Shown here piece by piece: positions 17,207-27,400 of a stretch of 38,959 nucleotides of DNA. The position numbers and the translations under genes were made by a program. Position 1 is the first letter of the stretch; every line of letters begins with the position of its first letter. The notes beneath the pieces were generated by a model. That model saw only the letters and a program-made list of their open reading frames with translations, did not search any database and was not told the origin of the DNA. The stretch comes from Nitrosomonadales bacterium (GTDB lineage Bacteria; Pseudomonadota; Gammaproteobacteria; Burkholderiales; Methylophilaceae), in assembly GCA_024642775.1 (NCBI GenBank), contig JAHEAL010000005.1, forward strand, positions 33,472 to 72,430. The letters run 5' to 3'.

Positions 17207-19393
17207 TTATTTTTTATAAAGAGTTTTCCTAAATCGTTTAAATGAAACATGCAGATCATATTTTAAAAATGTGAATTTATTAAATATAGATAACTTCCTA
17301 TTATTTAACTGAAAGTACTTCTTTAAGAATATATTTCTTACCTCCCAATCAAATTTATTAAGAAGCCTAACCATGTCTGCAAACCTTAATGTTTTTTTAG
17401 CTTGAAAGCTGAGTCGGTTATTAAAATCTTTTATTCGACCAGTATCAATCAGAGAAAAATCAAAGGAGCGATTGGAGATAATAATAATTATATTTCCAGC
17501 AGACAGATCTCTAAAGTAAATTCCACGGGAATGCATCTTATTTATAAACGTGGCACATTGTTCAAAAATCTCTCTTTTAGAGAATCCATGAAATATATTT
17601 TGATTAAAGAAATGCTGCGCTAGATCATTAAAAGTAAAACCCTCAACATAACGAGAAATATAATAATTTTCTAATTGAGACTTATCATTTTTTAAACTGA
17701 ATAGTGCTATAGGATCTGCCGTATTTAAACCCTTATTCAATAGTGACATTGCGCCATTCCATGAACGCATGGACTTATTCGGTTTATTTCGATTTAAAAA
17801 TATTTTGTGCGCATAAATTTTTAAAGGTTTTTTTATAACAACTTTACCGTAGCCTGGAATATTTTTTACCCAAACAGCATTTCTGGATTTTCTTAAAGAG
17901 CTCACTTGATCAGGAACGGATAATATAGATGGGTGACAATGGTTTATGATTAGATCAGAAGTATTCTTATCGTCAGCCTGAATAATTCCGGTCCATTGGG
18001 GGTCGTGTAAATGGAAGTAATTCAACTTAGGATCGACAACAAGATCACTGATCACTTTACCTTTTTGAATTATCGTTGGTCTATCCTGAACATGCCAAAT
18101 TAAGAAATAAGGATTTTCAGTAATAGACTGAATACTTTCAATGTTATTACCTAAATAGTTTTTGATTTCCGCTCTATCAATACTTGTGGGCAAATAAAAA
18201 TCAAAGATATCAGAAATATGACTGTTCATCGTCCATATAACATGAATAACCCGATCATTTTTTTCAAACTCAAGGATTTGAATTTCAGGAATTGATGAAT
18301 AATTTTTAATAAATGTAGAACCCGGAATTAGGCTATTAAAAAATTTACAGGCATAAAAAGATGGTCTATGGGAATAACTCGAAAGATAACCTTTTGCTTG
18401 ATTGTAAAAGGTGACTTGTTCTAGTTCTGGATATTCAGATTCATCGGTGTTATCGTTGATGAGTCCTTCTCTTTGACAAATTAAAGGCCCCCAAAAGATT
18501 TGATCAAAATCTCCCTTAGCGGCGAGCATTGTAAAATAACGAGTCAAATATTTTGCTTGATAGTCCTGTGGATTGTCACGTAATCGACCAATTCTTTTTA
18601 TAGACCAAAACGCATTAGATGAAATGATTTTTTTTATTTCATATTTATTCGATATGAATTTATATATCGAAGATTTTTTATATAAATCAATCTTAAGTAT
18701 CTTAGAAAAAAAACGAGAAAGTACCCGGTGATCGAAAGGTTCTGGCTCAATTGTTCTTTCAGCAAATAAGTTATTTGATTGAGCATCTGTTAATTGATGT
18801 TTATTTTTTAATTGAGCAAGAATCCCAAAGTTAACATGCGGTTCAAAATCAGTAATATTTGGGCCGATGATTCTTCTGTTATTTAACTTAACGATATGGT
18901 ACGCGACACTCCATATTCTAAAAAAACTCTTGTAGGGCAAGTTGGTCCATGATTTTCTATTTATAGTACTTCCAATTTCAATATCAAAAGGAATATGTCT
19001 GAATTCGTTAAAAAATTTTGTAATAAAATTTTTCCAAACCAATAAACCACTCTCGGTTGAAATTAAATGTGCTTCTTCAGGAGGTACGCTGAGATTAACA
19101 ATCAGTTTGCCATTAAAGTTTTTGCATTTGTTAATGATTCTCTGTTTGTGGGTATTAAAATCTTTATAGGAAAAATAAATTCTCAGATTTTTTATGCTTA
19201 ATTCTTGAATTTTATTAAAAATATATTCATCAGTTTCTTCATTATCATTACTTGCAATATTAATGCCAACAAAATCAGAGGGAACAAGATGAGGGCGATT
19301 GGGTAATTCTTTATTGCTAATTGAAGAAAAAAAGTAAAAGTATAAAAATTTACTTAAGTAGATAAGATTTTTACTAATTTCTCGATTCTTCAT
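17207..19393 (-). CDS. fusion of glycosidase-like TIM-barrel region and WaaP/Kdo-kinase-like domain
   Basis: A 728-residue protein without a clear signal peptide (a hydrophobic patch at about 12-24). Residues about 38-400 resemble clan-A glycoside hydrolases of the GH39/cellulase type (DFVGINIASNDNEETDEYIF, KNLRIYFSYKD, FDIEIGSTINRKSW, DFDQIFWGPLICQREG). At the place where an active enzyme would carry a W-N-E acid/base motif, residues 139-146 read EIGSTINR, so activity is doubtful. Residues about 500-700 are a kinase fold of the WaaP/Kdo-kinase/InaA group: VVIKKP (Lys521/522), YFRDLSAGN (Asp629) and LIDTGR (Asp650, DFG position). It overlaps the LTA-synthase-like gene as ATGA. The kinase fold is clear; the barrel is moderate; the joint function is unknown. 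Confidence 0.8.
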   Translation of the reverse strand: MKNREISKNLIYLSKFLYFYFFSSISNKELPNRPHLVPSDFVGINIASNDNEETDEYIFNKIQELSIKNLRIYFSYKDFNTHKQRIINKCKNFNGKLIVNLSVPPEEAHLISTESGLLVWKNFITKFFNEFRHIPFDIEIGSTINRKSWTNLPYKSFFRIWSVAYHIVKLNNRRIIGPNITDFEPHVNFGILAQLKNKHQLTDAQSNNLFAERTIEPEPFDHRVLSRFFSKILKIDLYKKSSIYKFISNKYEIKKIISSNAFWSIKRIGRLRDNPQDYQAKYLTRYFTMLAAKGDFDQIFWGPLICQREGLINDNTDESEYPELEQVTFYNQAKGYLSSYSHRPSFYACKFFNSLIPGSTFIKNYSSIPEIQILEFEKNDRVIHVIWTMNSHISDIFDFYLPTSIDRAEIKNYLGNNIESIQSITENPYFLIWHVQDRPTIIQKGKVISDLVVDPKLNYFHLHDPQWTGIIQADDKNTSDLIINHCHPSILSVPDQVSSLRKSRNAVWVKNIPGYGKVVIKKPLKIYAHKIFLNRNKPNKSMRSWNGAMSLLNKGLNTADPIALFSLKNDKSQLENYYISRYVEGFTFNDLAQHFFNQNIFHGFSKREIFEQCATFINKMHSRGIYFRDLSAGNIIIIISNRSFDFSLIDTGRIKDFNNRLSFQAKKTLRFADMVRLLNKFDWEVRNIFLKKYFQLNNRKLSIFNKFTFLKYDLHVSFKRFRKTLYKK

Positions 19394-21300
19394 TGAGGCG
19401 GTAGTTTGTATAATTTTTCACTATAGAGGATGCTTGGTAAAAGTGCATAAGCTAATTGCTTATCATAGTTTATCTCAGCCAATTCGCTTGGCCTAATTTC
19501 TGAATTCTTAAAGTCATACGATCCGAAAAAAACTTCCTTATTCGGCTTTAGAACAACTAACTTATCTTTTTCAAGCCAAGCAAAATTATCATAGTATTGC
19601 ATGAGCGCTCGCCCTTTATATTCTCTGTTAATACTACTCATGTCAGTTCCAATCAATGGGTGGTAAGCTTTTATGCCAGCCAAAGAAAGCAACGTTACTG
19701 GCAGATCGATTTGACTTGTCAACGCATCAATATTTTTTGGCTTTATGCCTCCACCTATGATCAGACCAGGAATATGAAAATTCTTAATTGGTATTAGGTG
19801 ATCACCTCTAACGCGGATGTCATGATCTGCTACGATCAAAAAGATCGTGTTATCCCAATAAGAGCTATTTTTAGCTTTTTTAATAAACTCACCCAACGCA
19901 TAATCAGAATATTTGACGGCATTTTTTTCAGTATTATGCGGTTGTTCATAAAGCTCTATTGTATTCTCAGGAAATTCAAATGGTGCATGGTTTGAGGAAG
20001 TAAAAACCAGACTAAAAAAAGATTTATTACGGTTTGATAAATCTAAAAAATGTTGATGAGCTTTGTCATATAAGTCTTCATCTGATGCGCCCCAACTCCC
20101 TTTAAACTTTGGATTTTCATAATTTTTTTCTTCGATGATTGTTTTAAAGCCATTCCCTGTGAAAAAGTTACGCATATTATCAAAATGAGCTTCTCCACCA
20201 TAGATAAAGCTTGTTTCGAAATCTTTCGACCCTAATAATGAAGCTAAGGTGAAAAAATTGGATTGAGATAGAGGCAGCTTTACCGCACTTTGTGCAGGGG
20301 TTGGGGGAAATCCAGAAACAACTGCTTCAATTCCTCTAACCGATCTTGTACCTGTTGCATATAATTGAGTGAACCATATTCCCTCGTTTTTAAGTTCCTC
20401 TAGGTTAGGTGTCACAGCCACGCCACCAAGTGAACCAACAAATGTGGCACCAAGACTTTCTTGAAGCAGGATGACAATATTTTTGGGACTTCCTTTGTAG
20501 GTTGGTTCAAGTAATTTTTTTGTTGGAAATTCAGAAGGGCCATTTTGTCCGGTTAACTCATAAACCTTTGATGAATCTAATTTTCCATAAACTTCAGCAG
20601 CATTTGATTCGTGAGTTGTGCTGTAAGCTGCATAGAAGACGGAGTAGCTTGAATTAAGTACTAATGAATTGACCATAGCATTATCTGTAATAGCAAACAT
20701 TGCTGGATTGGCTGGTCTGTGTCCAAAGCTGGAGCGAATAGAAAGTATCATTAATACAATCATGAATGGCCAGAGGATTAAATGTTTAAAATTAAATGTG
20801 GAGTCAATGCTGTATTGAAATTTTTTGTAAACAAATCTTCCAAGAACCCCAATCGAAAAAAAGACGAAAATAATATCCAGGAAAAAGCCTTTAAATAACA
20901 TTGAAAATACTTCTTGCGGATACTTTAAATATTCAATAAATAAAATATTCGGCCTGGTGTTGTATTCCATGACAAAAGTCGGTGTGCAAGCTTCAATAAT
21001 TATTAAAATCATCAAGCTAACTAGAATCCAAAATCGTAAAATTAGTTGGTAAACTTTTTGGGATTTTTTGCCTATACAGTTAATGGGGAGGAGTAGCATG
21101 GGAATTATGAACATAAGCCCTAGCTGAATAAAATCTACCCTAATGCCATTGAAGATAATTTCTAAAATTTGACCGGTTTCATTTACTGGCTGAAATTGCC
21201 AAACTAATAACCCAATTCTGGAAAGAGTCAAAAAAGATAAGCCAAATAAATAGGCTTTAACAAATAAAAAATATGGATTATTTCTTGTGAGAATTTTCAT
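19390..21300 (-). CDS. LTA synthase family (phosphoglycerol/phosphoethanolamine transferase-like) protein
   Basis: A 636-residue inner-membrane enzyme with five predicted membrane helices in residues 10-190 and a periplasmic sulfatase-fold domain (about 265-630). The active site is visible: metal ligand Glu281 in ILLQESLGA, the nucleophile Thr (316 or 318) in YATGTRSVRGIEA, and the metal site VADHDIR. Such enzymes transfer phosphoglycerol or related groups from a lipid donor to a glycan or lipid. In Gram-negative bacteria they include OpgB-like and similar transferases. It overlaps the next gene by 4 bases (ATGA), so the fusion kinase is its probable partner. Confidence 0.9.
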   Translation of the reverse strand: MKILTRNNPYFLFVKAYLFGLSFLTLSRIGLLVWQFQPVNETGQILEIIFNGIRVDFIQLGLMFIIPMLLLPINCIGKKSQKVYQLILRFWILVSLMILIIIEACTPTFVMEYNTRPNILFIEYLKYPQEVFSMLFKGFFLDIIFVFFSIGVLGRFVYKKFQYSIDSTFNFKHLILWPFMIVLMILSIRSSFGHRPANPAMFAITDNAMVNSLVLNSSYSVFYAAYSTTHESNAAEVYGKLDSSKVYELTGQNGPSEFPTKKLLEPTYKGSPKNIVILLQESLGATFVGSLGGVAVTPNLEELKNEGIWFTQLYATGTRSVRGIEAVVSGFPPTPAQSAVKLPLSQSNFFTLASLLGSKDFETSFIYGGEAHFDNMRNFFTGNGFKTIIEEKNYENPKFKGSWGASDEDLYDKAHQHFLDLSNRNKSFFSLVFTSSNHAPFEFPENTIELYEQPHNTEKNAVKYSDYALGEFIKKAKNSSYWDNTIFLIVADHDIRVRGDHLIPIKNFHIPGLIIGGGIKPKNIDALTSQIDLPVTLLSLAGIKAYHPLIGTDMSSINREYKGRALMQYYDNFAWLEKDKLVVLKPNKEVFFGSYDFKNSEIRPSELAEINYDKQLAYALLPSILYSEKLYKLPPQ

Positions 21301-21355
21301 ATAAAAAAAATTAATAAATCATCAAAGAATTATACGTAATTTTTTTTATAAGTAT

Positions 21356-21386
21356 AAAAAAAGGGTGTATTTTCATACACCCTTTT
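21356..21386 (-). terminator. intrinsic terminator of the glnK-amtB operon
   Basis: On the minus strand: GGGTGTAT, loop GAAA, ATACACCC, then a run of seven T, with four further A-T pairs outside. It lies 38 bases after the amtB stop. The loop is a GNRA-type tetraloop. Confidence 0.92.
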
Positions 21387-21423
21387 AGGATCACTAAGAT
21401 TACTTTTAGAGAGGAGAAGTATC

Positions 21424-22827
21424 TTAGTTGCGGTAAGCCGTTTCACCATGCGATGAAGTATCAAGTCCTGTCACTTCATCTTCTTCAGCTACTCTTAAAC
21501 CGATCAGGCCGTCAACCAGTTTAAATAAGATGTAACTGATGACACCACACCAAACAATAGTGAATAAAACTGATTTAGTTTGCACCCACAATTGAGACAT
21601 CATGTCGAAACCTTCATCATATCCAACGCCACCAAATTGAGGCGCCATTAGAACAGCAAGACCAATAGCACCAACAATGCCTGCGACACCATGAATCCCA
21701 AATACATCTAAGGAGTCATCGTAACCAAACGCATTTTTTAAAGAGCTACATGCCCAGAAGCTGACAATACTTGCAATAAATCCAAGTACGATTGCTCCGA
21801 CAGGACCCAGAACCGCACAAGCAGGCGTTATGGCAACAAGTCCAGCAATTGCTCCAGAAGCACCGCCTAACATTGAAGGTTTCCCTTTTAGTGCCCACTC
21901 TATTGCTAACCATCCGAGAACAGCTGCTGCGGTTGCAGCCTGCGTATTAATCATTACCAGACCAGCGGTTCCATCGGCAGCAAGTTCACTCCCTACGTTA
22001 AAACCAAACCATCCTGCCCAAAGCAGTGAAGCTCCAATCATTGTCATGGGTAGATTGTGAGGAGCCATCGCAGTTTTACCAAGCCCTATTCTCTTGCCTA
22101 CCAAGATGGCACCAATCAGAGCAGCGATACCAGCATTGATATGAACTACTGTACCTCCAGCAAAGTCAACCGCACCCCAATCACCGATCATTCCTCCACC
22201 CCAAACCATATGGCAGATTGGCAAATAAACTAAGGTGAACCATAACGGCATAAACAACAAAAGAGCAGAGAACTTAATACGTTCTGCAAAGGCGCCAACA
22301 ATTAAAGCCGGTGTTAAGGCAGCAAATGTTAATTGGAAGGTAACAAAAACAAATTCTGGAATGGTATCTGAAACCGAGTCTGCAGAAATACCACTTAGGA
22401 ACGCTGATCCAAGACCACCAATATATCCATTCCATGAACCACCATCGCTGAAAGCTAGGCTGTAACCATAAAATACCCAAAGAACTGACATCAGTGAGAA
22501 AATCACAAAGACTTGCATCAGAACAGATAACATATTTTTTGCCCTAACAAGCCCACCGTAGAATAGGGCTAATCCAGGAATAGCCATAACAATAACGAGA
22601 ATAGTAGCTACAATCATCCACGCAGTATCACCGGTGTCGATTGATGCGGCCTCTTCTTCAGCTGCGGCAGGCTCTTCAGTAGCCGGCATCTCAGCTTCCA
22701 TTTCAGCTACAAAAGTAGTGCCTTGGTCAAAAACAGACAATTCATCAGCCATGCTTACATTAGTAAAACTAATTAAAAATAAACTGAGAAGACTGATTAA
22801 ACTTAATTTTGAAAATATTTTTTTCAT
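21424..22827 (-). CDS. amtB: ammonium transporter AmtB
   Basis: AmtB conducts ammonium across the inner membrane as a trimer. The protein has 467 residues from ATG 22827, which is preceded by TAAGGAGATC. It begins with a cleavable signal peptide (MKKIFSKLSLISLLSLFLISFTNVSMA), then a short acidic Glu/Ala-rich linker, then 11 membrane helices. Visible family motifs: GLALFYGGLVRAKN, CHMVWGGGMIGDWGAVDFAGGTVVHINAG and GIHGVAGIVGAIG, with the two pore histidines in VVHINA and GIHG. The start overlaps the tail of glnK's ribosome-site region with 10 bases between genes. It is regulated with glnK by the sigma-54 promoter at 24.1 kb. Confidence 0.97.
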   Translation of the reverse strand: MKKIFSKLSLISLLSLFLISFTNVSMADELSVFDQGTTFVAEMEAEMPATEEPAAAEEEAASIDTGDTAWMIVATILVIVMAIPGLALFYGGLVRAKNMLSVLMQVFVIFSLMSVLWVFYGYSLAFSDGGSWNGYIGGLGSAFLSGISADSVSDTIPEFVFVTFQLTFAALTPALIVGAFAERIKFSALLLFMPLWFTLVYLPICHMVWGGGMIGDWGAVDFAGGTVVHINAGIAALIGAILVGKRIGLGKTAMAPHNLPMTMIGASLLWAGWFGFNVGSELAADGTAGLVMINTQAATAAAVLGWLAIEWALKGKPSMLGGASGAIAGLVAITPACAVLGPVGAIVLGFIASIVSFWACSSLKNAFGYDDSLDVFGIHGVAGIVGAIGLAVLMAPQFGGVGYDEGFDMMSQLWVQTKSVLFTIVWCGVISYILFKLVDGLIGLRVAEEDEVTGLDTSSHGETAYRN

Positions 22828-22837
22828 GCCGATCTCC

Positions 22838-23200
<363 letters not shown>

Positions 23201-23205
23201 TTAAA

Positions 23206-24015
23206 TTAAAAGCTTTTGGTGATGTATAGGGTGTGGCTGCTATCACCAAGATATTTGCCATCACGTTTAACCCACCAGCCATTACCATCTCTAACATCTG
23301 TGCCAGTGTAGTAGTAGCCAACATCGATATCGTTAGCAAACGACTTCGTAGCTCCAATCAACCAATCTGCATAAGAGTCTTGATTATTTGATGCCCCAGC
23401 AAAATGTTGGTATCCCATATGAAATTGAGCTGATACACCACTCAATAGTTTATGATCAACTAAATCCCCAACTGGGACTTCGGCATTAATTTCGTAGTAA
23501 GTAGTTCCTTTTGCACTATCGGCGCCAGCAGCATCACCCCATGTCCAAGCATCATTGGAAGTCACAACATGAACCGCTGTATCGAACCAGCCATAACCCA
23601 AGCCGGCATGAACCTCAGTAGTATTAGCATTGGCAATTCCGGCACTTACCTCGCCTGGATAGAGATATTGAAGAACGCCCACATCATAAGAAACCCCAGT
23701 ATCGCCGATTTCAGATGCGTAACCCGCATATAAATCGATTTCAAGAGATCCACCATTGTCGTATGCATCAGAATCATCAAGCCATGATACGTTTGAGGCC
23801 CATGCGCCGGCATAAAGTCCAGAGCTATGTTCTACGTCAACCCCGCCCTGAAGTGCTGGATCGCCATGAGTCTGTGTATATCCCCTGAAAATGTATTGGG
23901 AAAATAGTCCAATGTTGTAACTCACTGCAAAATCAGATGATTTCTCTTCTTCCGCCATCACGTTTAGTGAAGGAATTGTTAATGCGGCAACTATTGCCAT
24001 TTTTAATTTACTCAT
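23206..24015 (-). CDS. TorF family putative outer membrane porin
   Basis: A 269-residue protein with a signal peptide (MSKLKMAIVAALTIPSLNVMA) and an outer-membrane barrel: alternating strands, aromatic girdles, and the C-terminal Phe (YITKSF). It fits the conserved TorF/TIGR02001 group with the opening FAVSYNIGLFSQYIFRGYTQTHGDPALQGG. Members of this family commonly precede glnK-amtB in betaproteobacteria, which suggests passage of a nitrogen source through the outer membrane. It is the first gene behind the sigma-54 promoter. A good ribosome site (TTAAGGAG) precedes the ATG. Confidence 0.88.
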   Translation of the reverse strand: MSKLKMAIVAALTIPSLNVMAEEEKSSDFAVSYNIGLFSQYIFRGYTQTHGDPALQGGVDVEHSSGLYAGAWASNVSWLDDSDAYDNGGSLEIDLYAGYASEIGDTGVSYDVGVLQYLYPGEVSAGIANANTTEVHAGLGYGWFDTAVHVVTSNDAWTWGDAAGADSAKGTTYYEINAEVPVGDLVDHKLLSGVSAQFHMGYQHFAGASNNQDSYADWLIGATKSFANDIDVGYYYTGTDVRDGNGWWVKRDGKYLGDSSHTLYITKSF

Positions 24016-24090
24016 AAAATATTCTCCTTAATATTTTTATGTAATTTTGTAAGTGATCCTTTTAAAAAACCCCACCTGCATAGTTAATAA

Positions 24091-24106
24091 TGCAATTAGC
24101 GTGCCA
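24091..24106 (-). promoter_or_regulatory. sigma-54 (RpoN) promoter of torF-like-glnK-amtB
   Basis: On the minus strand TGGCACG-CTAA-TTGCA matches the -24/-12 consensus (TGGCACR-N4-TTGCW) at every conserved position. Predicted transcription start is near 24079, about 64 bases before the porin ATG. It fits nitrogen control by NtrC. Confidence 0.93.
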
Positions 24107-24218
24107 ACATGTTAAAAAAGAACATTTTTTTTAAATTTAGGGAAAACAACGATGTTGATTACTGTCTTATGTAAAAGTAAAAAAACTGGTAGAATCAATG
24201 CTTTAGACGATATTTCAG

Positions 24219-24452
24219 ATGAATAAAGACACCTTACAAAATATTTCCGATAAAATTCGTGAGTTAATTAAACATTCACCGATTCAGGATATAGAAACCA
24301 CAATAAATGCACTAATAAAGAGCAAGTGCACTGAATTGGGGCTTGTTTCTCGTGAAGAATTTGATGTTCAGGCTGAGGTATTGAGGCGGACTCGTGAAAA
24401 ACTTGAAGCGCTTGAAAAAGAATTGGCCAAATACGAAACTAAAAAAAAATAA
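24219..24452 (+). CDS. ubiK: ubiquinone biosynthesis accessory factor UbiK (BMFP/YqiC family)
   Basis: A 77-residue protein with an N-terminal helix (DTLQNISDKIRELIKHSP), the VSREEFDVQAEVLRRTREKLEALEKELA coiled coil at residues about 43-70 and a basic tail KKK. UbiK assists the Ubi complex in ubiquinone synthesis and trimerises through the coiled coil. It is the divergent neighbour of the porin gene and lies 42 bases before metH, probably on the same transcript. A TAGAAT (24190-24195) could be its -10 box. Confidence 0.92.
   Translation: MNKDTLQNISDKIRELIKHSPIQDIETTINALIKSKCTELGLVSREEFDVQAEVLRRTREKLEALEKELAKYETKKK
24308..24343 (-). promoter_or_regulatory. two candidate NtrC sites inside ubiK
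   Basis: TGCACTAATAAAGAGCA (24308-24324) and TGCACTGAATTGGGGCT (24327-24343) both follow the NtrC pattern TGCACC-N5-GGTGC, with the left half-site well conserved. They lie 19 bases apart and about 200-240 bases upstream of the sigma-54 promoter. Being inside a coding region, they may be chance. Confidence 0.35.
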
Positions 24453-24494
24453 ACAGCTCAATATTCATACCAAACAAATAATTTTTAAAATTAA

Positions 24495-27400
24495 ATGACG
24501 AACCCTTTTGATAACATCGAATTATATTTAAAAGACGCCTTGTCCAAAAGAATCATGATCATGGATGGCGCTATGGGAACTATGATTCAGCAACATAAAT
24601 TTTCTGAATCCGATTATCGTGGAGAGCGTTTTAAAGCATTTAAAGCTCCTGAAGGACAGAGGGAATTATTTTTAAAAGGTAATAACGAACTGCTGTCGAT
24701 TACACAGCCAAATGTTATTCAAAAAATTCATGAAGACTATTTAGCGGCAGGTTCAGATATTATTGAGACCAATACTTTTGGTGCCAACAGCGTAGCCCAA
24801 GAAGATTATTTTATGGCTGACTTGGTCAAGGAGATGAATACAGAGTCGGTGAGGCTTGCAAAAGAGGCAGCTCAGAAATTTTCTACTCCTGATAAGCCAA
24901 GATTTGTTGCCGGGGCCATTGGACCAACCCCAAAAACAGCTTCAATATCACCCGATGTAAATGACCCAGGCGCAAGAAATATTAATTTTGATCAGCTCGT
25001 CGCTTCTTATTCTGAGCAAACGGAAGTATTGATTGATGCAGGTGCGGACATCATTTTAATAGAAACCGTATTTGACACACTTAATTGTAAAGCGGCAATT
25101 TTTGCAGTTCAGTCTGTTTTTGAAGCAAAGAATAAAAAATTACCCATCATGATCTCTGGTACCGTAACCGACGCATCGGGCAGAATTTTGTCAGGTCAAA
25201 CCGTTACCGCTTTTTGGAATTCAATCCGACATGCAAAACCGCTAACCATAGGTCTTAATTGCGCTCTTGGTGCAGCGCTGATGAGACCTTATGCGGAAGA
25301 GTTGTCCAATATCGCTGACACAAACGTTTGTATTTATCCTAATGCGGGTCTTCCTAATCCAATGTCAGATACCGGTTTTGATGAAAAGCCTCATGACACA
25401 TCTGAGCTGTTGAAAGAATTTGCTGAGAGTGGGTTTGTGAATGTCGCGGGTGGCTGTTGTGGAACCACGCCTGAACATATTAAAGCTATTGCAAATTCAT
25501 TAAAAGAGATTGAACCAAGAAAGATTCCAGTTGTTGAAAAGAAGATGTACCTTTCTGGTCTTGAACCTATGGTAATTGGCGATAAAGAATTATTTATTAA
25601 CGTAGGCGAGAGGACGAACGTGACCGGATCGCGCGTTTTTGCCAAATTGATAATCGATGAAAAATATGAGGAAGCAGTAAGTGTTGCTCGCCAACAGGTA
25701 GAAAATGGTGCTCAAATTATTGATATAAATATGGATGAGGGGATGTTGGACGCGGAAAAAGCCATGACCACATTCTTAAATCTGATTGCATCTGAGCCAG
25801 ACATATCTCGGGTCCCTATCATGGTTGATTCATCAAAATGGAGTGTTATTGAGTGTGCCCTTAAGTGTATTCAAGGCAAGCCAATAGTGAATTCAATTTC
25901 ACTTAAAGAAGGCGAACAAGAGTTTATCCGACAGGCAAAGGCCTGTTTAAAGTATGGCGCAGCCGTTATCGTGATGGCATTTGATGAAAGTGGTCAAGCT
26001 GATACTTATCAAAGAAAAATCGAAATTTGTGAGAGAGCTTATTTAGTCTTGAGAGACAAGGTCAATTTCCCTGTGGAAGATATTATTTTTGATCCGAATA
26101 TATTCGCAATAGCAACTGGCATTCCTGAACATAATAATTATGCGGTTGACTTTATCGAGGCAACCAAATGGATTAAAGATAATTTACCTCATGCAAAAGT
26201 TTCCGGCGGAGTTTCAAACGTTAGTTTTAGTTTTCGGGGTAATGAGGCGGCAAGGGAAGCAATTCACACTGTTTTTTTGAACCATGCGATAAAAAATGGC
26301 ATGACTATGGGGATTGTGAATGCCGGAATGATCGGGGTAATAGATGACTTATCCGATGATTTAAAAAGAATTGTGGAAGATGTTGTTCTGAACCGAACCG
26401 AAGATGCTACGGATCAAATGATTGAAATTGCTGGTTCTTTGCAGGGAAAGAAAAAAGAAAAGGATACGAACGAATGGAGAGGAAATGAACAAAATCCTAT
26501 TTCAGTTGAGAAAAAAATCGAATATGCATTGATCCATGGCATCACTAATTTCATTGAAGAGGATACAGAGTTAGCACGAATAAAAATTTGCTCAAGTGGT
26601 GGCCGTCCAATCAATGTGATTGAGGGGCCCTTAATGGATGGAATGAATGTGGTGGGTGACTTGTTTGCTGAAGGAAAAATGTTCCTGCCCCAGGTTGTTA
26701 AATCTGCCCGTGTAATGAAACAAGCAGTGGCACACTTAATTCCTTTTATAGAGGAAGAAAAAGAAGCCGAGGAAGCACGAACCGGTAAAAAGTCAAAACC
26801 AAAAGGAAAAATGCTTATTGCAACGGTAAAAGGGGATGTTCACGATATCGGTAAAAATATTGTTTCGGTTGTTTTGCAATGTAACAATTTTGAAGTCGTT
26901 AATATGGGCGTCATGGTTCCTTGTGCTGAGATTCTAACCAAGGCGAAAGAAGAGAATGTAGACATCATTGGATTGTCAGGATTAATAACGCCATCCTTAG
27001 AAGAGATGGCTCATGTTGCTAGCGAGATGCAAAGAGACCCATACTTTAGGTCAGTGAAAATGCCATTACTGATTGGTGGAGCGACTACATCAAGAGCCCA
27101 TACAGCAGTAAAAATAGCACCCAACTATGAAGGCCCGGTAGTACATGTTACCGATGCCTCTAGGTCGGTTTCGGTTATGCAGTCGTTGATGTCATCGGAA
27201 AGCAAGAAGCAATATATTGATAACCTTAACGAAGATTATGAAAAAGTTCGTGACTTGCATAGTAAAAAACGAGGCCCAAAATATCTTTCTCTAGATGTAG
27301 CAAGACAAAATAAATTTAAGCTTGATTTCAAGCCCAATAAACCAAAATTTATTGGTAAAAGAGTATTTAAAAATATCAACTTAGAAGAGTTAAGAGATTT

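Noticed and set aside
22274-22480. Reading frames of 60-90 codons opposite or inside amtB, nrdJa, metH and others
   Set aside because: They lie in other frames of well-identified genes, lack ribosome sites and show no protein motif.
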